Below are positions 46,181 to 55,706 of a stretch of 64,000 nucleotides of DNA, piece by piece; the first letter of the stretch is position 1; each line of letters starts with the position of its first letter. The position numbers were made by a program, and so were the translations under genes. Source of the stretch: Rhizobium sp. TH2 (GTDB lineage Bacteria; Pseudomonadota; Alphaproteobacteria; Rhizobiales; Rhizobiaceae). The stretch is taken from assembly GCF_024707525.1 (NCBI RefSeq), contig NZ_CP062231.1, forward strand, positions 62,001-126,000, written 5' to 3'. The notes beneath the pieces were generated by a model. The model was not told where the DNA came from. It saw nothing but the letters and a program-made list of their open reading frames with translations, and searched no databases.

Positions 46181-47659
46181 ATGGGTAGCGCCTCGGTTTT
46201 CCTGATAATTCTGGTCATCGGCGTGGTCGCGTACTATCTGACGCGTTCAAAGTCGGTGTCCGTGGTCAACGGAGATGTGCGCAAGCTGCACTCCCGTCCT
46301 TCCTATTTCGGTGCGCATGCCGCCATCTGGGCGATCCTGCCAGCTGCTCTCTTTCTCATCGTTGCGGCCAATGTCGGCTCGAACTTCGTCGAGCGCTCGG
46401 TAAGGGCGTCGCTGCCCGCGGAGCACCTTGCAAAGCCGCAGAACGAGCAGGACATCATTTACGGCATGGTCAAGTCGATCGCGACCGGCTTCGACCTGCT
46501 GACATCCGAAGAGCGCGCCGCGGTTGATGGTGATATCACCAGGTTCAAGTCGGTGCTGGGCTCGAAGGGCCTGCCGCTGGCCCAGGATCCGCAGCCTTTC
46601 ATGATCGATGCTGCCAAGCGCCTGATGAGCGAAACGTCAACATCCCTTTGGATCATTGCTATTGCCTCGATCCTGATCGCATTGGGCGGCGGCTATTTCT
46701 CTTATACGCGTGTCTCGGAAACTTTCCGCGCCCGCAACAATGTCGAGCGCTTCATGCTCTGGGCGCTGATCCTGTCGTCCACCATCGCGATCCTCACGAC
46801 ATTCGGTATCGTCGGCTCGCTGATCTCGGAAACCTTCCGTTTCTTCGGTCAGGTTTCTCCGGTCAACTTCTTCTTCGGTACCGTGTGGGATCCGCGCTTC
46901 TCGACCAGCGGCAGCACTGCAGGCCAGTTCGGCCTCATTCCTCTGCTGCTCGGCACGATGTACATCGCGCTGGTCGCCATGTTGATCGCAGTGCCGATCG
47001 GCCTGTTCGCCGCCATCTACATGGCCGAGTACGCCTCGCGCCAGGTCCGTTCCATCGTCAAGCCGCTGCTCGAAATCCTGGCCGGTATCCCCACCATCGT
47101 CTACGGCTTCTTCGCGCTGATCACGATCGGACCGTTCTTCCGCGATTTTTCGACCGGGCTCTGGGGCGCACTGACCGGCAACTACACCAACTTCATCGAA
47201 GCGCAGAGCGTGCTGACGGCCGGCTTCGTGATGAGCATCCGTCTCATTCCGTTCGTGTCGTCGCTGTCGGATGACATCATCACCGCGGTGCCGCGGGCAA
47301 TGCGCGACGGTTCGCTCGGCCTCGGCGCCACCCGGTCCGAAACCATGAAGCGGGTCATCCTGCCCGCTGCGCTCCCGGGCATCATGGGTGCTCTTCTTCT
47401 CACCGGCTCGCGTGCCATCGGCGAAACAATGATCGTGGTTCTCGCGGCCGGTGTCGCGGCGAACCTGCAATTCTCGCCTTTCGAGCCGATGACGACCATC
47501 ACCGTCAAGATCGTCAACCAGCTGACCGGCGACCTTGAATTCAATTCCCCGCAGACGCTTGTGGCGTTCGCGCTCGGCATCACGCTCTTCGTGCTGACGC
47601 TGATCATGAATGTCTACGCGCTCTACATCGTCCGTAAATACCGGGAGCAGTACGAATGA
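46181..47659 (+). CDS. pstC: Phosphate ABC transporter permease PstC
   Basis: 492 residues, longer than the about 320-residue enterobacterial form; the extra about 190 N-terminal residues with two membrane helices are usual in alphaproteobacteria. The core has the permease EAA loop RAMRDGSLGLGATRSETMKR, interrupted by normal spacing, and ends VRKYREQYE. Its stop overlaps pstA by four bases. It forms the inner-membrane channel with PstA. Confidence 0.94.
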   Translation: MGSASVFLIILVIGVVAYYLTRSKSVSVVNGDVRKLHSRPSYFGAHAAIWAILPAALFLIVAANVGSNFVERSVRASLPAEHLAKPQNEQDIIYGMVKSIATGFDLLTSEERAAVDGDITRFKSVLGSKGLPLAQDPQPFMIDAAKRLMSETSTSLWIIAIASILIALGGGYFSYTRVSETFRARNNVERFMLWALILSSTIAILTTFGIVGSLISETFRFFGQVSPVNFFFGTVWDPRFSTSGSTAGQFGLIPLLLGTMYIALVAMLIAVPIGLFAAIYMAEYASRQVRSIVKPLLEILAGIPTIVYGFFALITIGPFFRDFSTGLWGALTGNYTNFIEAQSVLTAGFVMSIRLIPFVSSLSDDIITAVPRAMRDGSLGLGATRSETMKRVILPAALPGIMGALLLTGSRAIGETMIVVLAAGVAANLQFSPFEPMTTITVKIVNQLTGDLEFNSPQTLVAFALGITLFVLTLIMNVYALYIVRKYREQYE

Positions 47660-48972
47660 CCGACGCTGTATTCAACCCGGCCGGCACTTCGGCCGCCGCT
47701 GCCCCCCGCGATATCGGCATCAAGAGCCGCCGCGCCGCCGAGAAGCGCTTCCGCATCTATGGCGCCGCTGCGATCATCATTGGCCTGGCTTTCCTGGTCC
47801 TGCTGCTCGTCTCGATCGTCTCGAAGGGCTACACGGCCTTCTTCCAGACCATGATCACCGTGCCGGTCGAGTTCTCCGAGAAGGTCATCGATCCCACGAA
47901 CAAGCGTGCAACCGATCCGAAGGTGCTGATTACCGCCAACTATCCGAACCTCGCGCGTGACGCGGTTGCCAAGATCGCCGGCATCGATCCGAAGAATCGC
48001 CCCGAGATCGCCAAGCTCAAGGGCTTCGTCTCCGATGGCGTCCGCGCGCAGCTTCGCGACATGGTGCTCGCCAACCCGGATATCATCGGCAAGACAGTGC
48101 CGGTCACGTTCCTGGCCTCCGCCAATATCGACTCGGCATACAAGGGCCAGATCGACCTGACCTCAGCCGAAGCCAACCGCAAGGTGTCGGACGCCCAGGT
48201 CGGGATCATGAACAAGCTCTCGGAGGCCGGTGTTCTTCGCGAACACTTCAATCCGGCCTTCTTCACGGCTGGCGCATCCAGCCGTCCTGAAGCCGCCGGT
48301 CTCGGCGTCGCTATCCTCGGCTCGATCTATACGATGCTGATCGTGCTGGCGCTGGCTCTGCCGATCGGCGTCTGTGCCTCGATCTATCTCGAGGAATTCG
48401 CGCCTAAGAACCGCTGGACCGACCTCATCGAGGTTAACATCAACAATCTCGCCGCGGTGCCATCGATCGTATATGGTCTGCTGGGCCTGTCGATCTTCAT
48501 CAACTTCGTCGGCATGCCGCGCTCGGCATCGATCGTCGGCGGCTTCGTGCTGGCACTGATGACGTTGCCGACCATCATCATCGCGACCCGCGCGGCACTG
48601 AAGGCAGTTCCGCCGTCGATCCGCGCGGCCGCGCTCGGCCTCGGTGCTTCCAAGATGCAGACCGTGTCGCATCATGTGCTGCCGCTCGCCATGCCGGGCA
48701 TTCTGACCGGCACCATCATCGGTCTCGCCAATGCACTTGGCGAAACCGCACCGCTGCTGCTGATCGGCATGGTCGCCTTCGTGGTGGATTATCCGACCAC
48801 GCCGTTCGAGCCCGCGACGGCTCTGCCGGTGCAGATCTACATGTGGGCGAACGAGGCCGAGCGCGCCTTTGTCGAACGCACGTCGGGCGCGATCATCGTG
48901 CTGCTCATCTTCCTCATCATTATGAACCTCGCCGCGATCCTGTTGCGCCGGCGCTTCGAACGCCGCTGGTAA
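47656..48972 (+). CDS. pstA: Phosphate ABC transporter permease PstA
   Basis: 438 residues, also with an alphaproteobacterial N-terminal extension (about 190 residues) before the transport domain. The permease part holds YLEEFAPKNRWTDLIE, and the EAA loop RAAALGLGASKMQTVSHHVL. It overlaps pstC by four bases, and pstB follows after 12 bases with AAGGAG before its ATG. Confidence 0.94.
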   Translation: MTDAVFNPAGTSAAAAPRDIGIKSRRAAEKRFRIYGAAAIIIGLAFLVLLLVSIVSKGYTAFFQTMITVPVEFSEKVIDPTNKRATDPKVLITANYPNLARDAVAKIAGIDPKNRPEIAKLKGFVSDGVRAQLRDMVLANPDIIGKTVPVTFLASANIDSAYKGQIDLTSAEANRKVSDAQVGIMNKLSEAGVLREHFNPAFFTAGASSRPEAAGLGVAILGSIYTMLIVLALALPIGVCASIYLEEFAPKNRWTDLIEVNINNLAAVPSIVYGLLGLSIFINFVGMPRSASIVGGFVLALMTLPTIIIATRAALKAVPPSIRAAALGLGASKMQTVSHHVLPLAMPGILTGTIIGLANALGETAPLLLIGMVAFVVDYPTTPFEPATALPVQIYMWANEAERAFVERTSGAIIVLLIFLIIMNLAAILLRRRFERRW

Positions 48973-48984
48973 GGAGTACGTCCC

Positions 48985-49803
48985 ATGAATATGCTTACAG
49001 ATATCGAAGTCGAAAAGACGATTGGCAAGAGCATGAATACCGAACAGACCTACAAGATGATCGGCAAGGACGTCTCCGTATATTACAGCGAGAAACGTGC
49101 GCTGTTCGACGTCAATCTGAACATTCGCGAGAACACGGTCACCGCGCTGATCGGCCCGTCCGGTTGCGGCAAGTCCACCTTCCTGCGCACGCTCAACCGC
49201 ATGAACGACACGATCGAAGGCTGCCGCGTCACCGGCAACATCACGCTTGATGGCGGCGATATCTACCGGCCCTCGCTCGACGTGGTCGAGTTGCGGGCCC
49301 GCGTCGGCATGGTCTTCCAGAAGCCCAATCCGTTCCCCAAGTCGATCTATGAGAATGTTTCTTACGGTCCGCGCATCCACGGCCTCGCCGCCAGCAAGGC
49401 CCAGCTCGACGAAATCGTCGAAAAAAGCCTGATACGCGCCGGTCTCTGGAACGAGGTGAAGGACCGCCTGCTTGAGCCCGGCACCGGCCTGTCCGGCGGC
49501 CAGCAGCAACGCCTCTGCATCGCCCGCGCCGTCGCCGTCAGCCCCGAAGTCATCCTGATGGACGAGCCCTGTTCGGCGCTCGACCCGATCGCCACCGCCA
49601 AGGTCGAGGAACTGATCCACGAACTGCGCGAGAACTTCACCATCGTCATCGTCACCCACTCCATGCAGCAGGCCGCGCGTGTTTCCCAGCGCACCGCCAT
49701 GTTCCACCTGGGCTACCTCGTGGAAGAGAACGACACAGACAAGATGTTCACCAATCCGGACGACCAGCGCACCCAGGATTACATCATGGGCCGGTTCGGC
49801 TGA
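48985..49803 (+). CDS. pstB: Phosphate ABC transporter ATP-binding protein
   Basis: 272 residues. Walker A is GPSGCGKST, the signature [14 protein letters not shown], and Walker [14 protein letters not shown]. The extra N-terminal about 25 residues before the core are common in this group. AAGGAG precedes the ATG. It energises PstCA and takes part in signal transfer to PhoR through PhoU. Confidence 0.95.
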   Translation: MNMLTDIEVEKTIGKSMNTEQTYKMIGKDVSVYYSEKRALFDVNLNIRENTVTALIGPSGCGKSTFLRTLNRMNDTIEGCRVTGNITLDGGDIYRPSLDVVELRARVGMVFQKPNPFPKSIYENVSYGPRIHGLAASKAQLDEIVEKSLIRAGLWNEVKDRLLEPGTGLSGGQQQRLCIARAVAVSPEVILMDEPCSALDPIATAKVEELIHELRENFTIVIVTHSMQQAARVSQRTAMFHLGYLVEENDTDKMFTNPDDQRTQDYIMGRFG

Positions 49804-49840
49804 TACGCATTTCGCCGGCTGTCCGGCAGGAGGATTTCCG

Positions 49841-50560
49841 ATGACCACAACATCGTCCCACATCTATTCCGTATTCGACGACGAACTGAAGACGCTCGCC
49901 CGCCGCATCGCCGAAATGGGCGGCATGGTCGAGCAGATGGTTTCCGATGCGATCCATGCGCTCGTAACCGCCGATTCCGCGCTCGCCCAGCGGGTGATCT
50001 CGGAAGACACGATCGTCGACGCGACGGAACGTGAAATCGGCGACAAGGCGATCCTGATGATCGCCAAGCGCCAGCCCGTTGCATCCGATCTTCGCGAGAT
50101 CATCGGATCGATCCGCATCGCATCCGACCTGGAGCGCGTCGGCGACCTCGGCAAGTCCACCGCCAAGCGTGTCATCGCTGTGCAGACATCGGGCATTCCG
50201 CGCCCGCTCGCCCGTGGTATCGAGCACCTCTCGGAGCTTGCTCTGTCGCAGCTCAAGGACGTACTCGACGTCTATTCGACGCGTTCGCCTGAAAAGGCCG
50301 AGCAGATCCGTGCCCGCGACGAAGAGATCGATGCGATGTACACGTCGTTGTTCCGCGAGCTTCTGACCTATATGATGGAAGATCCGCGCAACATCACGCC
50401 CTGCACGCATCTCCTGTTCTGCGCCAAGAACATCGAACGCATCGGTGACCACGCGACGAATATCGCCGAGACGATCTATTACATGTCGACCGGCGAGCAG
50501 CCGGCCGGCGAGCGGCCCAAGGATGACAACACGGCATCCGTCGTCCAGCCAGCCCTTTGA
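49841..50560 (+). CDS. phoU: Phosphate signalling protein PhoU
   Basis: 239 residues, two tandem three-helix bundles. Metal-binding motifs EXXXD appear as IASDLERVGDLGKS in the first half and CAKNIERIGDHATNIAE in the second. The ATG at 49841 follows AGGAGG. PhoU links the Pst transporter to PhoR and keeps PhoB off when phosphate is plentiful. phoB follows 61 bases later. Confidence 0.95.
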   Translation: MTTTSSHIYSVFDDELKTLARRIAEMGGMVEQMVSDAIHALVTADSALAQRVISEDTIVDATEREIGDKAILMIAKRQPVASDLREIIGSIRIASDLERVGDLGKSTAKRVIAVQTSGIPRPLARGIEHLSELALSQLKDVLDVYSTRSPEKAEQIRARDEEIDAMYTSLFRELLTYMMEDPRNITPCTHLLFCAKNIERIGDHATNIAETIYYMSTGEQPAGERPKDDNTASVVQPAL

Positions 50561-50621
50561 ACCCCGGGTGCCCGGAGGGCGCCCTCGGAAACCGGTGATC
50601 TAACACCGGGAACGGAGTCTC

Positions 50622-51305
50622 ATGCAGCCGAGAATCATGGTCGTCGAAGACGAGGAGGCACTGGGCACACTGCTCAGCTACAATCTGGAAGCTGAAGGCT
50701 ACGAGGTGGAGGTCATCCCGCGTGGTGACGAAGCCGACATACGCCTGCAGGAGCGTGTGCCTGATCTCCTTGTGCTCGACTGGATGCTGCCGGGCGTCTC
50801 CGGCATCGAACTCTGCCGCCGCCTCAGGATGCGTCCGCAGACCGAGCGCCTGCCCGTGATCATGCTGACCGCGCGCGGCGAAGAGAGCGAGCGCGTTCGC
50901 GGCCTCTCCACCGGAGCGGACGACTATGTCGTCAAGCCTTTCTCGACGCCTGAACTGATGGCCCGCGTAAAAGCCATGCTGCGCCGGGTGCGGCCGAGCG
51001 CGATCTCGTCGCTGCTGAAATGCGGCGATGTCGAGCTCGATCGCGAGACCTACCGCGTCCATCGTCGCTCGCGCGAGATCCGGCTCGGGCCGACCGAGTT
51101 CAAGCTGCTCGAATTCTTCATGTCGTCGCCGGGCCGCGTCTTCTCCCGCTCGCAGCTTCTCGATGGTGTCTGGGGCCACGACATCTATGTCGACGAACGC
51201 ACCGTGGACGTCCATGTCGGCCGCCTGCGCAAGGCGCTCAATCTCTCCAACATGCCCGACGTGATCCGCACCGTGCGCGGCGCGGGTTATGCAATGGAAG
51301 TCTGA
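50622..51305 (+). CDS. phoB: Phosphate regulon response regulator PhoB
   Basis: 227 residues. Receiver domain with E9/D10/E11, D53 in VLDWMLPG and the lysine in YVVKPF; C-terminal winged helix ending with VIRTVRGAGYAMEV. PhoB activates genes with Pho boxes, such as pstS here. It is the last gene of the operon. A MITE-like element follows 14 bases after the stop and may affect its 3' end. Confidence 0.94.
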   Translation: MQPRIMVVEDEEALGTLLSYNLEAEGYEVEVIPRGDEADIRLQERVPDLLVLDWMLPGVSGIELCRRLRMRPQTERLPVIMLTARGEESERVRGLSTGADDYVVKPFSTPELMARVKAMLRRVRPSAISSLLKCGDVELDRETYRVHRRSREIRLGPTEFKLLEFFMSSPGRVFSRSQLLDGVWGHDIYVDERTVDVHVGRLRKALNLSNMPDVIRTVRGAGYAMEV

Positions 51306-51318
51306 CCTCTGGGACCTA

Positions 51319-51589
51319 GATCGTTTCATTGTTAAATGGAAGCATTCTGCCGGAGCAGGTTTTCGTCAGGGCAGAGGCGATTGGCGAAGGGCATACCCCA
51401 ACGTACGTCCGAGCCGATCGCCTCTGATCCTGGCGGAAAGATGCCCGGCCCCTTCGGGGTTGGCCGATACGGGCCGCCTATTCGTTCGGTCGCCTTGGCC
51501 GTAGAACTGGGCTACGACCCGCGCCGACCGAACGAATATCCGACTCCGTCTCGGCCAACAGAATGATTTCATTTAACAATGAAGCGATC
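51319..51589. mobile_element. MITE-like element with 31-bp terminal inverted repeats
   Basis: The ends 51319-51349 and 51559-51589 are inverted repeats, 28 of 31 positions identical (GATCG start, then TTCATTGTTAAATG). TA flanks both ends, as in IS630/Tc1-type insertions. Inside are two perfect inverted repeats, CAGAGGCGAT/ATCGCCTCTG (51372-51381 with 51417-51426) and a 13-base pair ATTCGTTCGGTCG (51480-51492 with 51525-51537). No gene fits within it. The element fills the gap between phoB and the convergent gene. It also resembles the mosaic intergenic repeats of rhizobia. Confidence 0.65.
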
Positions 51590-52854
51590 TAAGAGCCCGG
51601 CAGCACTCTGATGCCATAGAGGCGGATGGTGCTGCCTTCGCCGGTGAGATCGCTGTTGATCACGATATGGCCTGCCTCGCTCGGCCCGAGCTTTCCTTCG
51701 AATTTCACCTGGATCAGTTCGTCGGCACGTTCGTTGGTCACGGTATAGCGGTGCCGGCCGCAATCACCCAGCGTCTTGAATTCGCACTGGATATAGATCT
51801 GGGCGGGCTTCTCGGTATTCGATTTCACCGTGATCGCCAGCGTCGAGGTCTTGCCGGCAAGCTCCTGCAGTATCGAAGCCGGCACTTCCACCAGCACATC
51901 GCCATCCTGATCCGGCGCATTGGAGGCGATGATGGTCGCCACGCCGTCGCTGTCGCGGCCCTCGTCGATCGAAGCCTTGGAACGCGGACGCGCAAGGTCG
52001 CTATTGCTGCCCGGCTTGTAGATATCCAGCCATTCGCCCGAGAAACCGCGCAGCGTATCGAGCCGTGTTTCGGCAGGTGTGGTCTCCGAGCTGGCGGATT
52101 GCAACTGCTTCGGCACCAGATCGAAATCCGTATTGCCCTTCATCGCGGCATCGATCATGCCCGTCGCATAAAGCCACCAGGCGCCCGTGCCGATAATCCC
52201 GATCAGGCAGGCATAGACGAACAGGGACACCAGGGCGGAACCCGCTCCGCGGCCCTTGCGAGGCTCGCGCGGCACCGGCGAGCCGGCCGCCTCGTCCCAA
52301 TTCGTGTCCTCCATCTGGCGCGCGGGCTTTTCCTCCCGGTGCTCGCGCGTGGCGAAAAAATCGGAAAGCGTATCGTCTTCCGTCGGCTGGGCAGCGGACG
52401 CTTGCTCGTTCGGCTCGACCCGGATCTCAGGCTCCCTGCGGACATCTTGCTGCTCGGGGTCGATCCGGACGTCCCGCTGTGTCTGTTGTTCGAACGGGGG
52501 GGAGGCCTCATGCTCAATGACGGGCGCGGCATCCTCGACCGTATCGTCATAGGGCACGCTTTCCGGCGCATGCTCGACGACGGCGGGATCGTCCTCGGGC
52601 TCCCGGTCCAGCGCCACTCTTTCGAACTGGGCGATCGAGCGGAGCCGCGAGAGTTCCTCATCCTCAATCTCGTTGATGGTCATTTCGAGCCGCTGGCGCT
52701 GGCGTTCGATCACCTGCGGGTCGCCGACCTCCTGCTTGCGCAGGCCGGTATCCAGCGCATTGCGCGCCGACTGGTAGATGCGCGCGCGAATATCCGGGTC
52801 GGACCTTTCGGCGCGCTCCAGCGCATTTCTGATCGCCTGTTCCAGTCCGCTCAA
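51589..52854 (-). CDS. Unknown single-span membrane protein with coiled-coil N-terminus
   Basis: 421 residues. The N-terminal about 90 residues are charged and helical (probable coiled coil), followed by an acidic, Pro- and Gln-rich linker. One membrane helix (VSLFVYACLIGIIGTGAWWLY) lies near residue 215, so about 190 residues would be outside the cytoplasm. The outer part has a beta-rich jelly-roll-like look (YIQCEFKTLGDCGRHRYTVT). The stop codon TAG is formed by the end of the MITE. No family recognised. Confidence 0.75.
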   Translation of the reverse strand: MSGLEQAIRNALERAERSDPDIRARIYQSARNALDTGLRKQEVGDPQVIERQRQRLEMTINEIEDEELSRLRSIAQFERVALDREPEDDPAVVEHAPESVPYDDTVEDAAPVIEHEASPPFEQQTQRDVRIDPEQQDVRREPEIRVEPNEQASAAQPTEDDTLSDFFATREHREEKPARQMEDTNWDEAAGSPVPREPRKGRGAGSALVSLFVYACLIGIIGTGAWWLYATGMIDAAMKGNTDFDLVPKQLQSASSETTPAETRLDTLRGFSGEWLDIYKPGSNSDLARPRSKASIDEGRDSDGVATIIASNAPDQDGDVLVEVPASILQELAGKTSTLAITVKSNTEKPAQIYIQCEFKTLGDCGRHRYTVTNERADELIQVKFEGKLGPSEAGHIVINSDLTGEGSTIRLYGIRVLPGS

Positions 52855-53076
52855 TTCACGTCGTTCCTTGATTCCTCGCGCGCGGTCGCGCGTCGATAAT
52901 GCGGTAACCCATTCGCTTCCGGATTGGCAAGCGGATCGTCTCTCATCCGCCCGTCCTGCATTCGCCTTTGCGCATAAATAATGGCAAGTTTCCGGTGGGA
53001 AGAAAATTCAACCTTGAACAATCTCGGGAACTTGGTCTATCTCCAATCAGTCGTCGCGCCAGAACGGAACCGCATT

Positions 53077-54039
53077 ATGGCCTTGCCATCCATTCTCTCC
53101 GCCAATCTCCGCATCCCCGTGGTGGCGGCGCCGTTGTTCATCATCTCCCATCCGGCATTGGTCATCGCCCAGTGCAAGGCGGGCGTCGTAGGCTCCTTTC
53201 CCGCGCTCAACGCCCGGCCCGAAAGCCAGCTCGATGAATGGTTGTCCGAGATCACAGAGACGCTCGCCGCCCATGATGCAGCCAATCCCGGCCGTCCGGC
53301 CGCACCCTACGCGGTCAACCAGATCGTCCATGGCTCCAACAAGCGGCTGCAGCACGATCTCGAGATGTGCGTCAAATACAGGGTTCCGATCGTCATTTCC
53401 TCGCTTGGCGCCGTGCCGGAGGTCAACGACGCCATCCATTCCTATGGCGGTATCGTGCTGCATGACGTGATCAACAACCGCCACGCCAATTCCGCCATCC
53501 GCAAAGGTGCCGACGGATTGATCGCCGTGGCGGCGGGCGCAGGAGGCCATGCCGGCACGCTCTCGCCCTTCGCGCTGGTCCAGGAAATCCGCGAATGGTT
53601 CGCTGGACCGTTGCTTCTCTCGGGCGCCATCGCTACAGGCGGCGCGGTGCTGGCAACACAGGCCATGGGCGCCGACATGGCCTATATCGGCTCGTCCTTC
53701 ATCGCCACCGAGGAAGCGCGCGCGACGAACGAATACAAGCAGATGATCGTCGATTCCGCCGCCGCCGATATTGTCTATTCCAACTATTTCACCGGCATCC
53801 CGGGCAACTACCTCAAGGGCTCGATCCGCGCGGTGGGCATGGACCCGGACGCGCTGCCAACGGCCGACCCCTCCAAGATGGACTTCGAAAAGGCAACGAG
53901 CGGCCCCAAGGCCTGGAAAGAAATCTGGGGCTCCGGCCAGGGCATCAGTGCCGTCAAGGCGATAGAACCCACAGCGGCCCTGATCGACAGACTGGACGCC
54001 GAATACCGGGCAGCGAAGGCCAAGATTTGCGGCGGCTGA
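53077..54039 (+). CDS. Nitronate monooxygenase family protein
   Basis: 320 residues, FMN-binding TIM barrel of the 2-nitropropane dioxygenase family. Motifs: VVAAPLFIISHPALVIAQCK at the start, GSFPALNARP, GADGLIAVAAGAGGHAG for phosphate binding, and GGAVLATQAMGADMAYIGS. The ATG at 53077 gives the usual length and has CGGAA upstream. Members oxidise nitronates or act as other flavin enzymes; substrate unknown. It stands alone before tRNA-Thr. Confidence 0.87.
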   Translation: MALPSILSANLRIPVVAAPLFIISHPALVIAQCKAGVVGSFPALNARPESQLDEWLSEITETLAAHDAANPGRPAAPYAVNQIVHGSNKRLQHDLEMCVKYRVPIVISSLGAVPEVNDAIHSYGGIVLHDVINNRHANSAIRKGADGLIAVAAGAGGHAGTLSPFALVQEIREWFAGPLLLSGAIATGGAVLATQAMGADMAYIGSSFIATEEARATNEYKQMIVDSAAADIVYSNYFTGIPGNYLKGSIRAVGMDPDALPTADPSKMDFEKATSGPKAWKEIWGSGQGISAVKAIEPTAALIDRLDAEYRAAKAKICGG

Positions 54040-54169
54040 TCGCGCATGGGCCGCGAAATCCGCATTCGTCGCAAATCTGAAATTCCTATCCGCCCCACCT
54101 TGCATTCTCCCGCCGTTGGCGCTATCAGCCCTCTCGACCGTCGCTTCGGACTTGTCCGGGCACGAGTAC

Positions 54170-54245
54170 GCCGCTTTAGCTCAGGTGGTAGAGCACATCA
54201 TTCGTAATGATGGGGTCGCAGGTTCGAGTCCTGCAAGCGGCACCA
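54170..54245 (+). tRNA. tRNA-Thr (anticodon CGT)
   Basis: 76 bases including a genomic CCA. The acceptor stem GCCGCTT pairs with AAGCGGC; the anticodon loop TTCGTAA between CATCA and TGATG gives anticodon CGT for threonine codon ACG; the T-loop is GGTTCGAGTCC. All stems are intact. Confidence 0.95.
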
Positions 54246-54277
54246 AAATTTTACCAGGCAATACAATAGTTTTAAAA

Positions 54278-54297
54278 GCGCCCCGGAGGCGCCTTTT
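54278..54297 (+). terminator. Hairpin terminator after tRNA-Thr
   Basis: GCGCC / GGCGC arms (54278-54282 with 54288-54292) with a five-base loop, followed by C and TTTT. The short stem makes it moderate in strength. Confidence 0.55.
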
Positions 54298-54361
54298 GCT
54301 GCTGATTTTCAGAAACAAACAAATCGTAAGCGCGCGAACAGGCCCTGGCTGCAGTCGAAGA

Positions 54362-55543
54362 CTATTCCCCCGGTTGCTGTATCGGTTGAACTTCCCTGCG
54401 CTGCGTGGCCAAAGCCGGGCTTGCCAGTAGCGAACCGATGATCAAGGGCAGGCAGACGAGATAGGCGTTCCGAATGCCCCAATGCTCCGCAACAAAGCCA
54501 AGCAGTGGCGGAGCAAGGAAGAACACAACGAAGGACATCTGGGCCAGCGCTGCGACATTGATCACCGAGGGTCGATCGGTGCGTTGTGCTGCGGCTGTCA
54601 CGGCAATCGGGTAAATTGCGCTGCAACCGCCGCCCATCAGAGCAAAGCCCGCCAGCGCGACATAGGGATGCGAAGCGAGCCACACCATGGTGATGCCAAG
54701 TGCGGCGGTAGCGAGTAGAACGACTGCAACGGCGCGCGCGCCATGCCGGTCCACGACCGGATCGATGAAGAGCCGGGCAACAGCCATGAAAAATGCGAAG
54801 AGGGTCAGCCCCGTGCCGCCGATGAAGGGCTCGGAATTGAACACGTCGCGCATGTAGATCGCTGACCAATCGATACCGGCGCCTTCGACCAGGAAGGCAG
54901 CAATCCCAATTAGACAAAGTGGCAGTAGGCCAAGAGTGGGAAGCGCGAAATGCGGCGCATTCTCGGTCTCGGGAGCCTTCACGATGGCCGCATTCTTCAT
55001 ACCGGCGACGTTGACCACGCCCAACACGAAAACCAGGGCGAGGACGAGGTGAAGATGGGTCTGCATGCTGATTCCGGCATGGCGGATAACCGAGGCGCTG
55101 ATCGCTGTGACGAAAAAGCCGACGCTCCAGAATCCATGCGCCCGGTTCATGATGCCAAATCCGGCCTGAGTCTCGATGCGTCCGATCTCGACATTGAGAT
55201 TGATCTCGAAGGCGCCGCCGAGCAGGCCAACGAGAAACAGAAGGCAGAAAACCGATGGAGCATCCGGCATGAAGGGGACAAGGGAGAGGAGCGCTGCGGT
55301 GCCAAGAAGCGTGATCATCAGCGTCAGTCGGGCGCCTAGCCTCATGATCACTGGCGAGGAAAATGTCAGCGATACGAGCGCGCCGGCTGCCAAACCGATC
55401 AACGTCAGGCCGAGTTCGGCCTTGTTGACGTTCAGCATCACCTGCAGGTCGGGGATGCGGGCGAGGAAGGCCCCAGTGGAGATCGCGATCAGGAAAAAAG
55501 CAAGATAGGTGCGGCGTTGCGGCGCAAGGGGCATGAGGTACAT
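54362..55543 (-). CDS. MFS transporter
   Basis: 393 residues with about 12 membrane helices, of the type seen in sugar/fucose-permease-like carriers (LARIPDLQVMLNVNKAELG in the first loop). An alternative start lies at 55534. Neither has a clear ribosome site. It is next to the GntR gene on the same strand, 163 bases away, with nothing else in that gap. A link with the Amadori-compound locus is possible but not shown; substrate unknown. Confidence 0.82.
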   Translation of the reverse strand: MYLMPLAPQRRTYLAFFLIAISTGAFLARIPDLQVMLNVNKAELGLTLIGLAAGALVSLTFSSPVIMRLGARLTLMITLLGTAALLSLVPFMPDAPSVFCLLFLVGLLGGAFEINLNVEIGRIETQAGFGIMNRAHGFWSVGFFVTAISASVIRHAGISMQTHLHLVLALVFVLGVVNVAGMKNAAIVKAPETENAPHFALPTLGLLPLCLIGIAAFLVEGAGIDWSAIYMRDVFNSEPFIGGTGLTLFAFFMAVARLFIDPVVDRHGARAVAVVLLATAALGITMVWLASHPYVALAGFALMGGGCSAIYPIAVTAAAQRTDRPSVINVAALAQMSFVVFFLAPPLLGFVAEHWGIRNAYLVCLPLIIGSLLASPALATQRREVQPIQQPGE

Positions 55544-55706
55544 TCAATGGTTGGGAGGTGCGCCATACTGATCGGAATCGGCGCAACGGGGAGATGTTTC
55601 CTCGTCTTATAGTGGATGTCTCGATTGCGCACCAGTTGATACTGGTCGCTATCCAGTGAACACGAACGACTAAATGGGGCGACACGCTTTAGCAATCAGT
55701 GCGGAG

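Noticed and set aside
48163..49863. Long minus-strand frame over pstA and pstB
   Set aside because: Antisense to two well-supported genes with intact motifs and no ribosome site of its own.
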